This document shows, in pieces, positions 1 through 8,340 of a stretch of DNA of 64,000 bases (position 1 is its first letter; every line of letters begins with the position of its first letter). Position numbers and translations under genes: made by a program. Source of the stretch: Niabella soli DSM 19437 (GTDB lineage Bacteria > Bacteroidota > Bacteroidia > Chitinophagales > Chitinophagaceae). Where the stretch lies: contig NZ_CP007035.1 in NCBI RefSeq assembly GCF_000243115.2, positions 4,340,001 to 4,404,000 on the forward strand, read 5' to 3'. Under the pieces are notes generated by a model, which was given only the letters and a program-made list of their open reading frames with translations, did no database searches and was not told the DNA's origin.

Positions 1-127
1 ACTAAAACTCTGTGTTTCAGTGGTTCAGTGACGTTTGTCAATTTTTATCGGCAAACTGGCTTTTTTATCGTACATTTAGTCTGCTAAGAGCATATAACCT
101 ATTTAACCACAGACAAACCCTCATGCT

Positions 128-1972
128 ATGCCCCAGTTAACCCAACCTATGTTCAGCATTAACGGTACACCGTTGCTGCAGTTTACTTCCTTTTGTTTAC
201 GACAAAGTATTTTCGATCATCATCAATTTACACTGACGGTTCCTGCCCAGGCAATTGATGGCAAGGCCGGAATGTTTACCCGCTCCGGGGATATGATCGG
301 TGGTAGTTTCGGCGCGCGGATCGATGGGGTGGGGCTTTCGGGAACCGTACTTTTCAACGGCATCATTACCGGTGTGGAAACGGCGCGGTTCACGGGTCAC
401 CAGGGTGATGTGCTCATCACAGGTAACAGTCCTACCATCATAATGGACAGCGGCCCGCATTGCAAAAGCTGGGAGAAAAAAGCGATCAAAAATATTGCAC
501 AGGATGTGCTGAAGTTTTTCCCCCAAAACCTGCTCGAACCCCAAGTGCAGCCGTTATATGGCGCAACACTGGCCTATACCGTGCAGTATAAAGAAACGGC
601 CTGGCAGTTTTTAAAACGGCTGACCGCCACTTTTGGGGAATGGTTGTTTTGGGATGGCAGAAACCTGGTGATCGGCCCTCCGCGCGACAGCAAAAAAACG
701 TCGCTGGTATATGGACAGCATTTAAGCCGGTTTAACGTTGCGCTACAGGCGCGGCCCACTCAAATGCAATTGATGGCCTGGGATTATTTAAACAGCAAAA
801 TATATACAAGTGAACCGCAGGGCGTGGAGCAAAAAGCCGGCCTGAATGGTTGGGGCGAACAGGTGTATAAAGCAGCCCGGACGGTATACGGTACCCGACC
901 CAAACAATGGAATAACCGGTTTTTGACGAATAAGAAACAACAGGATGATCTCGTGAATTTGCACAGCGCAATGGAAAGCAGCAAGCTGGTACGGTTCAAT
1001 GGCCAGAGCGGCCACCCCGGCGTGGCCATTGGCACCCGGATCGATGTGAGCGGCAACAATGTTTTTACGACGGGCAACGAAGGGTATGGAGAATACCTGG
1101 TAACTGCTGTCAACCATTATGCAGATGGCCAGGGGCATTATGAGAATGATTTTACTGCGGTACCCTCAGGTATCAAAGTGCCGCCGGTAATAGTACCAGC
1201 GGACCCCGTCTGTGAAACGCAAAGCGCTATTGTGACGGATAATAACGATTATAATGGCCTGGGCAGGGTGCGGGTGAAATTTCACTGGATGAACGGATCG
1301 GAGCAAACGCCCTGGATCAGGGTGGCAAGCCCGCACGGCGGGGGTTCCAAGGGGCATTTTTTTATGCCGGAGATTGGTGAAGAGGTAATGGTTGGTTTTG
1401 AGAGTGATAGTGCCACCAAACCTTATGTGATCGGCACCGTATACCACGGCGCGGCAAATAACGGTTTCAGCAATGCCGGCAATGATATTAAAACTATTCA
1501 AACCCGGAGCGGCACCAAAATACGGATGAACGATGCTGAAGGTTCGGTATTTGTGGAGGATCCCAGCGGCAATACCTGGTTTATGGATGGCAAAGGAAAT
1601 ATCAATGTGAACGCGCCGGAAACGATGACATTTACGTGTAAGAATATGAACATTAATGTGCAGGAAAATATGAGCACTTATGTGGGGCAGGACAATTCGC
1701 AGACCGTTGGTATGAATAATACGATTGGTGTGGGGGCCAACCACAGCGCCAGTGTGGGAATGATGAACAGCCTTACAGTAGGTGGTGATAGCCTGCACAC
1801 GATCACTGGCACTTTTACAGAAATGATCGAGGGGGATTTTATCTCGGAATCGAAGCAGGAGCGAAAGGAGATCAGTGAAAAGGGGATTGAGATTTCAAGC
1901 AATGACAGCATTGCCAAGCACGCTCAAAAGGAAATTCACAATAACAGCTTTGGAAACACAAAAGCCAACTAA
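128..1972 (+). CDS. vgrG: Type VI secretion system spike protein VgrG
   Basis: Trimeric spike of the contractile type VI secretion apparatus; it caps the Hcp tube and carries effectors into a neighbouring cell. The 614-residue protein has a gp27-like N-terminal half. A gp5-type OB-fold follows at about residues 365-442 (it contains GLGRVRVKFHW, EIGEEVMVGFE and IGTVYHG). The C-terminal needle is rich in short Asn/Val/Gly repeats, as expected for a beta-helix. The next gene starts 5 bases after the stop, and a PAAR-like tip protein lies downstream, so this is a spike-plus-effector cassette. One counted 60-base stretch (841-900) is 58% GC, well above the effector tail that follows. No sheath, baseplate or ClpV genes are in the window, so this is probably an orphan vgrG island. 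The family call is firm; the cargo assignment is inferred from neighbours. Confidence 0.93.
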   Translation: MPQLTQPMFSINGTPLLQFTSFCLRQSIFDHHQFTLTVPAQAIDGKAGMFTRSGDMIGGSFGARIDGVGLSGTVLFNGIITGVETARFTGHQGDVLITGNSPTIIMDSGPHCKSWEKKAIKNIAQDVLKFFPQNLLEPQVQPLYGATLAYTVQYKETAWQFLKRLTATFGEWLFWDGRNLVIGPPRDSKKTSLVYGQHLSRFNVALQARPTQMQLMAWDYLNSKIYTSEPQGVEQKAGLNGWGEQVYKAARTVYGTRPKQWNNRFLTNKKQQDDLVNLHSAMESSKLVRFNGQSGHPGVAIGTRIDVSGNNVFTTGNEGYGEYLVTAVNHYADGQGHYENDFTAVPSGIKVPPVIVPADPVCETQSAIVTDNNDYNGLGRVRVKFHWMNGSEQTPWIRVASPHGGGSKGHFFMPEIGEEVMVGFESDSATKPYVIGTVYHGAANNGFSNAGNDIKTIQTRSGTKIRMNDAEGSVFVEDPSGNTWFMDGKGNINVNAPETMTFTCKNMNINVQENMSTYVGQDNSQTVGMNNTIGVGANHSASVGMMNSLTVGGDSLHTITGTFTEMIEGDFISESKQERKEISEKGIEISSNDSIAKHAQKEIHNNSFGNTKAN

Positions 1973-1977
1973 AACCC

Positions 1978-3390
1978 ATGAGCCACACAAGATATGTAAA
2001 AGGAAAAATCGTTAAGCGTACCGACGGCAGGCATAATATGTATGCACAGGAGTCGATCGTTTTTAACGCGGAAGACACTATTGATGAATGGGGAAAAGAA
2101 GGGGGCACGAGGTTTGGAGAGCCAGAGCGCTATCAGGGAAGGGACCAAGAATTTGAGATTACTTTTTCATTAGACAAGTCCGATAAAACATTTGTACCGC
2201 TGGGCGTATTGGACTTTAAAAATAATATTGAAAATGGATATTTTAAATTTAATTACAGCTTGTTTGGTGAAAGTATAGATTCGCTTGAGTTTAGAATATT
2301 GGATGATAATGGAAACGCCCTTTATATTGAGACCAATATTAAGCCCGTGACCATTCATGCTGATCAAAAACAATCGTTTCTGAATGATATGAAATCAAAG
2401 GCAAAACAAATTTCGGACCCAAGTGTAAAGAAAAATATTTTCGATATTAATTATGTATTACAGTCCTATACAGGAGTATCTGGCTATACAGAACCGGGGC
2501 ACTACTCGATATATTGGGACGGGTTTACAGTAGATAAAGTATATGATAGCAGAAGTATTGCTGGGAAAAGATTGAAAGCAAAAATTACTGCCACAAAAAA
2601 TGGTGTTTCTAAAAGTCTGGAACAAGAATTCTTTGTTGTGCCTAGTGATGTAGATTGGGTTGATGTGAGAATTGATAGGGCAAATAAGATGATAAATATT
2701 GATCTGAAAATTAATCTTAGAAATGGAGGCGCCGAAGGGCTAAACAAAGATGGCGATGTGTCAAAAGAGGCAGTTGATTACTATCACAAACCTCCATTAA
2801 ATAAGCAAGCTGTATCCTATCAGGATTTAGAGGAGTATGCATTGGATGGAGTTGGGCAGTTTTGGTCGAGACATTCAGGGAATATTGGAAAAGGAATAAT
2901 GATCGGAAAGGATCTGTATCAGGTGTTTGTAAGAGCAAATTCAGATGAGCATGGAATGTTAGCTCCCCGAATTATTTATCAAACAAATCAAGAAGAGGGA
3001 AGGTCCAGAAATTGGGAATTATCACGGATTTTATATTTTGCGGATGGATATATATATCATCCCGGATGGGGAAAATATCCCGGTTCCATTATTTTTAATA
3101 CAAAAGGGTGGATGTTTGGTTCTAATATCCCGGATTTTAAAATGACCGCTGCACATGAAATCGGACATCAAATTCTATTAAGCTATGGTGGACAGGACTA
3201 TTCTAAGAGCCACAAGAAATCTTCTACTATTTTTACACAAAAGGTGCTTGATGACTCCCCGTCTATTCCAACTGCTGGTGAAATTGACCTGATGAAATAC
3301 TATCAAAATTATTATGATATTTCAAGAACTATAGCTGCGGAGTTTGATGTTGCAAAATTGATTTGGTTAACAAAATTAAAGATTCAGTAA
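1978..3390 (+). CDS. Putative T6SS effector with C-terminal zincin metallopeptidase motif
   Basis: Unnamed 470-residue protein placed directly behind VgrG. There is no signal peptide, which suits a T6SS cargo. The C-terminal third carries a zinc-peptidase motif HEIGH at residues 393-397, within AAHEIGHQILL; the third ligand could not be fixed by eye. The middle (about residues 165-260) looks like beta-rich linker domains, with DGFTVDKVYD and DWVDVRIDR, segments I recall from other Bacteroidota polymorphic toxins. The first 60 codons are of ordinary composition (one 60-base stretch at 2101-2160 is 55% GC). Afterwards the gene is AT-rich (2641-2700 is 33%), which suggests a toxin tail joined to a conserved delivery head. 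Its stop overlaps the start of the next gene, a small lipoprotein, by one base (TAATG). Effector role and proteolytic activity are inferred; the substrate is unknown. Confidence 0.7.
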   Translation: MSHTRYVKGKIVKRTDGRHNMYAQESIVFNAEDTIDEWGKEGGTRFGEPERYQGRDQEFEITFSLDKSDKTFVPLGVLDFKNNIENGYFKFNYSLFGESIDSLEFRILDDNGNALYIETNIKPVTIHADQKQSFLNDMKSKAKQISDPSVKKNIFDINYVLQSYTGVSGYTEPGHYSIYWDGFTVDKVYDSRSIAGKRLKAKITATKNGVSKSLEQEFFVVPSDVDWVDVRIDRANKMINIDLKINLRNGGAEGLNKDGDVSKEAVDYYHKPPLNKQAVSYQDLEEYALDGVGQFWSRHSGNIGKGIMIGKDLYQVFVRANSDEHGMLAPRIIYQTNQEEGRSRNWELSRILYFADGYIYHPGWGKYPGSIIFNTKGWMFGSNIPDFKMTAAHEIGHQILLSYGGQDYSKSHKKSSTIFTQKVLDDSPSIPTAGEIDLMKYYQNYYDISRTIAAEFDVAKLIWLTKLKIQ

Positions 3391-3752
3391 TGAAATATAT
3401 AATCAGCCTCATGGTTCTTATGTTAACACTAGCTTGTAGTACTAAGCAATTTCTGTATCGTAAACCTGTTATAGGGTACGTTTATATAAAGGGTCATGCG
3501 GTTACTGCACTATCTGTACGCTATGACTCAACAGATGTTTTAAGTAGACAGGATGTTGTAACAGACTTAAATGGACGGTTTGTAATGCCCAAAGTTGTAT
3601 TAAAAAATTATCAGGAGTTCAGGCGTATGAGTTCAAGAATTAATTCATGGCTGAATTTTTATAATAATGGGGGAAAAATATTTAGCATTGATCTTAAAAA
3701 ATATGATCTGTCAAATGATACCATCAATGTCGGTAAAATAAATATTGAATGA
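3390..3752 (+). CDS. Small lipoprotein, candidate immunity protein for the zincin effector
   Basis: A 120-residue predicted lipoprotein. The ATG at 3390 shares its A with the upstream stop, so the two genes are translationally coupled. Residues 1-15 are a hydrophobic export signal ending in the lipobox LTLAC, with Cys16 as the lipidation site. The rest contains a pattern reminiscent of carboxypeptidase-regulatory-like beta domains (VVTDLNGRFVMPKV). A start further upstream at 3363 is possible but would bury the signal. The AT-rich composition matches the effector tail, so the pair probably moved together. An immunity role is inferred from position, coupling and periplasmic localisation only; no immunity family was recognised. 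Confidence 0.6.
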   Translation: MKYIISLMVLMLTLACSTKQFLYRKPVIGYVYIKGHAVTALSVRYDSTDVLSRQDVVTDLNGRFVMPKVVLKNYQEFRRMSSRINSWLNFYNNGGKIFSIDLKKYDLSNDTINVGKINIE

Positions 3753-3911
3753 TATCGGTTCAGGGTTTAGATGCAGAGAGAGGAAAAGTTGAAAAAAAAG
3801 TATCAGAAAGAAGCAAGGCCATAAAGGAAGCCGGTTGACAATTAAGCGCATTTCGGAAGTAGCTTAACTATCCTTAATCCTTCATGTTTTAATTCCTTGA
3901 TAAATGTAATC

Positions 3912-4754
3912 ATGATAAAAGAAAAAAAATATCAGGATTGGCGATTTTTACAACAGTGGCCGGAAAGCCTGTCTCCTGGCAAAAGCTTTTATTATGATTA
4001 TTGTGTAAGTACCGGCAATGAAGCAGCGGAGCAGTTCACAGCCACTATCAGGTTGACGGCGATTGTGGGCCAAGATGGTATAAGAAAAGGAATAATTTAC
4101 GAGAGGGCTCCTATACTGGGTGGTAATATGAACCCATTCCTGGAGCTGGCTTATTTTTCAGGCAAATGCTTTTATCCGGTTCAGCTTTTTCAAAAGAACA
4201 ATGAATGGGAGGTTGTAAATATAAATACGCTAAATGAAAACTGGCGGCAGATAAAAGAGCAATTATTGCTGGAGTTCGAAGGGGCTGTGACCGCTTCGGT
4301 GATCCGGCAGACAGAAGCTGTTTTGGAAAACCCCGTGCTGCTTGGAAAAATTTATGATGAAGACCTGTTTCTCAAGCTGTATTTTTTCTTGATCCGTGAA
4401 CAACGGGCAACGGATACCTTCTTTCAATTTAGCCTGCCCCTGGTTCCAGATGCAGATGCTGTGTCGTTTAAAGGAATGCCTTCAGTTACATCAATTGAAG
4501 AGGACCTGATCTCGCTGTCCTTCGATGCGGAGTGTATGGACACCAGAACCCACGGAGCATTGATCTATGGGAAATGCAGGAGTGCATCCGCTACCCGGAA
4601 TGAGTTAGCTGTTAAAGGCTTGGCCAGGTTCCGGTACCAGTTAGATGCGGGAACCTTGTTAATTAAAAAGATTACGGCCAATATTGAATTAAGTGAACCG
4701 TCCGGGGCACCAAAGTTCTGGCAAATAAAAATAAACACCTATAACTATGAATGA
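3912..4754 (+). CDS. Conserved-looking protein of unknown function in the T6SS island
   Basis: A 280-residue soluble protein that I do not recognise. The ATG at 3912 is preferred over an in-frame TTG at 3897. There is no signal peptide or membrane segment. It is rich in aromatic and acidic residues and begins MIKEKKYQDWRFLQQWP. Composition is ordinary for the genome, unlike the AT-rich effector and lipoprotein before it, so it looks like part of the spike backbone rather than a swapped module. Its 3' end overlaps the DUF4280 gene by 8 bases, indicating co-translation with the PAAR-like tip. Position between spike, tip and effectors makes an effector-loading adaptor or chaperone plausible, but no adaptor family was recognised. 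Confidence 0.55.
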   Translation: MIKEKKYQDWRFLQQWPESLSPGKSFYYDYCVSTGNEAAEQFTATIRLTAIVGQDGIRKGIIYERAPILGGNMNPFLELAYFSGKCFYPVQLFQKNNEWEVVNINTLNENWRQIKEQLLLEFEGAVTASVIRQTEAVLENPVLLGKIYDEDLFLKLYFFLIREQRATDTFFQFSLPLVPDADAVSFKGMPSVTSIEEDLISLSFDAECMDTRTHGALIYGKCRSASATRNELAVKGLARFRYQLDAGTLLIKKITANIELSEPSGAPKFWQIKINTYNYE

Positions 4755-5220
4755 AAAACATGTAGTCGTGCAGGGGGCACTTTGCAAATGTCTTTATGGA
4801 ACAGTTCCCGACGGGCTTTCTGTTCAATCGCATCACAAAGAAATGGCTAATGATGGAAGCGGGTCAAAAAAATTAATAGCCACCACAAAAGATACGGGTG
4901 CCACATTTAAAAACAACAGTTTTGGTTCCTGTGCTAAAATGAACCATAAGCCATGTAAACCGCTGGTACAGCAATGGGTGAATTTTTATGAGCGGGTAAC
5001 GCTTACACACGGAGGAAATATTTTATTGGAAGACAGTAAAGCAGCTTGCGCCGTTGCGGGCGATGCCTGCATAAGTATTGCCTGGCATGGGCAAACAGGC
5101 GTTCCGGCCGCAAAACAGGCGGAGCAGTCAGATGAGTGCATGCTAAAAGAATGGAATCCTGCGATCAGCAAAGACGCAATTGAAGCGGAGCTAAATGAAC
5201 ATAATTGGGAAGCCCTTTAA
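4747..5220 (+). CDS. DUF4280 PAAR-like protein, probable T6SS spike tip
   Basis: A 157-residue cysteine-rich protein with the features of the DUF4280 PAAR-like family: an N-terminal VVVQGALCKCLYG segment, a central FGSCAKMN and KPCKP pair, and a later KAACAVAGDACIS segment. Cys pairs and glycines recur at the turns of the expected small beta cone. Members sit on top of VgrG and sharpen the spike, and often connect it to effectors. It overlaps the preceding gene by 8 bases and is followed 10 bases later by the large cell-wall effector, which it may carry. Family call from motif pattern and T6SS context; direct binding to the downstream effector is inferred. Confidence 0.82.
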   Translation: MNEKHVVVQGALCKCLYGTVPDGLSVQSHHKEMANDGSGSKKLIATTKDTGATFKNNSFGSCAKMNHKPCKPLVQQWVNFYERVTLTHGGNILLEDSKAACAVAGDACISIAWHGQTGVPAAKQAEQSDECMLKEWNPAISKDAIEAELNEHNWEAL

Positions 5221-5230
5221 ATACCATCCT

Positions 5231-7441
5231 ATGAGTACAAAAACAGGTGTGGCAGGCATCAGCGGAAACCACCATCCCCGTATAGGCGATAAGACGTCTT
5301 TTGATATAACGGGCTGGTACCCGGACACCCCGGCGCATTTGCGCCATGAAAAAAACATCACCTGGGAGCTTTTTAAGCGGCGCGATGACGGCCACTATAC
5401 CACTACGGGTATCAAAAAGAAAGGAGAAAGTTTTTTCATCTTTGGGCAAACGGCTTTAGGACATCAGTACCGGGTGGAAGGCTATTTAACTCAACCCGAA
5501 GGAAGAGCACCCATGGCGATGGACGTGGTACCGGTTGATACCAATACTCCACATTTTACAGGGATTGAGATCTATGACGCCGCCGGCAACCGGGTAAAAG
5601 GCCCCCTGCAATATGGAATGAAAGTGAAGATAGTGGTATTGTCTGTAGGGATGCCCGGCAAAAATATCAAGATCAGTTTATGGGAGGATACGGGACCCAA
5701 CTGGCCAAAGCTGCCCCACTATGCCGAAGGGGTTAAAGCTACCATCAATAAAAACGGGGTGGCAAAAGCAGAATTTGTTTTGAAGCCCGATTTTAAAAAG
5801 CTGACCGCCGCCGCAGATCAGTTGCATGCCTATTACATAACGGTGGAATACTGGAGCAGTCCGGATAAAAAGGCATTCCTGGCAAGTGATCATATCAACC
5901 TGATAAATCCGGATTTTCGGAAATACGACTTGTTTGAACGACCGAAGCCTGTAAAGACCGCCCTGCCTTTAAAGACACAACAGCAGGTAAAGGACCACCT
6001 GCCCACACCGGCGTTAAAAGCAACGGACTGGACGGAAAGCCCGTTATTCATTGCCGGCAGCGCCTTCCGTCAATGGACGGTGGCCAAGGGGAGCCAGAAG
6101 TATATGGTGGGAGGGAAGGAGACCGCAAGTAAAAATACAAAGTGCTTGTGTGAGGAATATGATTTGATTTGGGGAGACAAAGTATCGTGCGGATTTAGAA
6201 AAAAGGTTGTAGAAATTTCTAAAGAAATTTGGCCAAATGACTACCGGAATATGGCTAACAATTTAATGGCATGTATGGCTTTAGAAACTGGCGGAACTTT
6301 TAATCCACATGATTCCAATAAAAACGGGTATTTTGGTCTTATTGGATTTGGTGATGGGAGTGTAATGGATATTGGCACTACCCGTGAAAATATTATGACA
6401 ATTGATGGAATATCGCAGTTGAATTGGGTTAAAAAAAGACTTCAGTATGTTCAGAAATACTTAATGAATAACGGGAAAGGAGGTGTTCTGCGAGACTTTA
6501 CAGACCTTTACTTAGCAGTAATTTATCCTACAAAATCAGGATTACTCCAAAATGAAGATGCAAAAACAAAGATAATCTTCGATGCGTCTATAGACAAAAA
6601 GCATATGTTGGAGTACCGACAGAACCCGACATTTATGAAAGAACAAGGAGAATATAATAATAAACAGGAAGTCACATTTAAGCGAAGAGGAAAGGATGGT
6701 GAACTAAAAGATGTAACAGAGGTGTTACGGGGGTATGCTGAGGAAACTAAAGGGAAAACCTATCGATGGGAAATAACTGCTACTGTCGAAAGCTGGCATG
6801 AGAATGGGAAAAACAATAAAATAAATGTTTTCAGTTGTAAAGAACAGGAGCAAGACAGTAAATCTTCACAATGTCCTACTGACTGTTCGCAGTGTTTTGA
6901 CTATGCCGATGTGTGGAATAATCCTGAAATCAGTGATGATAATGGTGGTAAAAACAATAATCGTTTTGGGTTTAATTCTAGTAGGGGGCACAAGGGCATT
7001 GATATTTTGTCTGGGCCTATGTATAAGACTGTACATTCGCTGATGTGTGGTGAAGTGGTTTCGGTGGTTGATACTTTTAAGACCAATGAATATAAAGAGC
7101 ATAGTTTGGGGAATACACTTATGATTAAGTCTAAGGATAAAAATGGGAAAGAGGTTTTTATTTTGTACTGTCATCTCGATAAGATTTATGTTAAGAAAGC
7201 ACAGAAAGTTAAACATGGGCAAGCAATAGCTCTTTCTGGTTCTACCGGAAATGCGTCATATGCTGGTCTGGCTAACGGTAAACCTGAGCACGGCATAAAT
7301 AATAAATATTGGCACTGTCATATTGAAGCCGCAACAAAAGGAGAAGGGTATAATAATTTTTATTCGTTAGGAAGCTTTCGTATAAAAGCTGAAGATTATA
7401 TGAAAACGAAATTTGATAAAAATGGAAATGCGATTAAATAA
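5231..7441 (+). CDS. Putative T6SS peptidoglycan-degrading effector: lysozyme-like plus M23 endopeptidase
   Basis: Large (736-residue) putative secreted toxin without a signal peptide. The ATG at 5231 is preferred; an in-frame ATG at 5195 would overlap the PAAR-like gene. Residues 1-240 are beta-rich delivery domains. From about residue 310 comes a lysozyme/transglycosylase-like stretch, with a likely catalytic Glu352 in ALETGGTFNP and a later FTDLYLAVIYP. The C-terminus is an M23 (LytM) peptidase: metal ligands H587 and D591 in GHKGID, then HLD, then H695 and H697 in HCHIE. Together these would cut glycan strands and peptide cross-links. GC falls from 50% in a counted stretch at 5581-5640 to 32% at 7081-7140, with the change near 6120. 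That points to a replaced toxin tail on a conserved head. The next gene overlaps and encodes a lipoprotein, a likely immunity factor. Confidence 0.8.
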   Translation: MSTKTGVAGISGNHHPRIGDKTSFDITGWYPDTPAHLRHEKNITWELFKRRDDGHYTTTGIKKKGESFFIFGQTALGHQYRVEGYLTQPEGRAPMAMDVVPVDTNTPHFTGIEIYDAAGNRVKGPLQYGMKVKIVVLSVGMPGKNIKISLWEDTGPNWPKLPHYAEGVKATINKNGVAKAEFVLKPDFKKLTAAADQLHAYYITVEYWSSPDKKAFLASDHINLINPDFRKYDLFERPKPVKTALPLKTQQQVKDHLPTPALKATDWTESPLFIAGSAFRQWTVAKGSQKYMVGGKETASKNTKCLCEEYDLIWGDKVSCGFRKKVVEISKEIWPNDYRNMANNLMACMALETGGTFNPHDSNKNGYFGLIGFGDGSVMDIGTTRENIMTIDGISQLNWVKKRLQYVQKYLMNNGKGGVLRDFTDLYLAVIYPTKSGLLQNEDAKTKIIFDASIDKKHMLEYRQNPTFMKEQGEYNNKQEVTFKRRGKDGELKDVTEVLRGYAEETKGKTYRWEITATVESWHENGKNNKINVFSCKEQEQDSKSSQCPTDCSQCFDYADVWNNPEISDDNGGKNNNRFGFNSSRGHKGIDILSGPMYKTVHSLMCGEVVSVVDTFKTNEYKEHSLGNTLMIKSKDKNGKEVFILYCHLDKIYVKKAQKVKHGQAIALSGSTGNASYAGLANGKPEHGINNKYWHCHIEAATKGEGYNNFYSLGSFRIKAEDYMKTKFDKNGNAIK

Positions 7442-8321
7442 ATCAATACTGCTTTTTTTTGTGTTGATCTTTTCCCTTTCATGCAATGGAATATCGCAGG
7501 CTGATAGGGGAAAAAATGAATTGGATAGTCAGTATAAGCATCCGGTTGATTTTTTGGACAAAAAGTATAGTTCAAAATATCAACTAATTATTGACGAATC
7601 TAATATATCTGATCATCCCTTTTTTAGTTATTTGGATTGTAAGAAAGAAGGATATTTTGTCGTGCATTATGTTCCGAAGTCAATAAAATTAAGAAATTTC
7701 TGGAAAAGCAAATTTTATGAGAATACGCGTTTAGATACTTATGATTTTGATAAAGATGATCAAAAGATCAGAAGCTTATTAAATAAGGATCTAAAGAGTT
7801 ATAATATTTTCTGCGTCTATTTGAGCACCGAAGAATTGGATTCGAACGGAGATTGTACAAAGGAGACCGTTCATGCCAAAAAGGATGCAATCTCCCTTTT
7901 CTATATCTACAATCAGGATGATGGTAAATGGACAGAACTCAAAAGGCTGAAAATTGTAATGCTTCCTCCTTATGTCAACGACAGTTTTTTTGTACGTCAG
8001 TTCCCGGCCTTTTTCAACGTTGACAATAGCAATGTCAAAATTCCTAATAATATCTATGGTTTTTGCCATCCTGATATTCGAACGGATACAATTAAATCTG
8101 AAACTTGCTACGATATTAAAATTCAGGATACGGCTGCTATAGTTAAAGGAAACACATTAGAACACGTTGGTGAGTATAAGTTGTATTATACTAAACTTGG
8201 CGAAGCAGAATTAAGGAATTCAGAAGAGGGTGAATACGTTTTTAAAATAAGAAAGGATGGCGATGACTACTGGGTAATAGAAAAAGATGCTAGCCAATGG
8301 TACAAGTTAAAGAAGGAATAA
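7428..8321 (+). CDS. Lipoprotein, candidate immunity protein for the cell-wall effector
   Basis: A 297-residue predicted lipoprotein. The ATG at 7428 gives a clean signal MRLNKSILLFFVLIFSLSC, with lipidation at Cys19; another ATG at 7422 and a TTG at 7413 are in frame. The start lies inside the last codons of the effector gene (14-base overlap), so the two are co-translated. The remainder is rich in charged and aromatic residues without a recognised domain. It is AT-rich like the effector tail. A periplasm-facing lipoprotein is the expected kind of protection against a peptidoglycan-cutting toxin delivered from outside. That role is inferred from context alone. Confidence 0.6.
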   Translation: MRLNKSILLFFVLIFSLSCNGISQADRGKNELDSQYKHPVDFLDKKYSSKYQLIIDESNISDHPFFSYLDCKKEGYFVVHYVPKSIKLRNFWKSKFYENTRLDTYDFDKDDQKIRSLLNKDLKSYNIFCVYLSTEELDSNGDCTKETVHAKKDAISLFYIYNQDDGKWTELKRLKIVMLPPYVNDSFFVRQFPAFFNVDNSNVKIPNNIYGFCHPDIRTDTIKSETCYDIKIQDTAAIVKGNTLEHVGEYKLYYTKLGEAELRNSEEGEYVFKIRKDGDDYWVIEKDASQWYKLKKE

Positions 8322-8340
8322 AATAACCTATCTTCATAAC

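Noticed and set aside
1166-1798. 210-codon minus-strand ORF inside vgrG
   Set aside because: Long antisense ORFs are expected opposite GC-rich repeat-containing genes; the plus-strand VgrG match explains the sequence fully.
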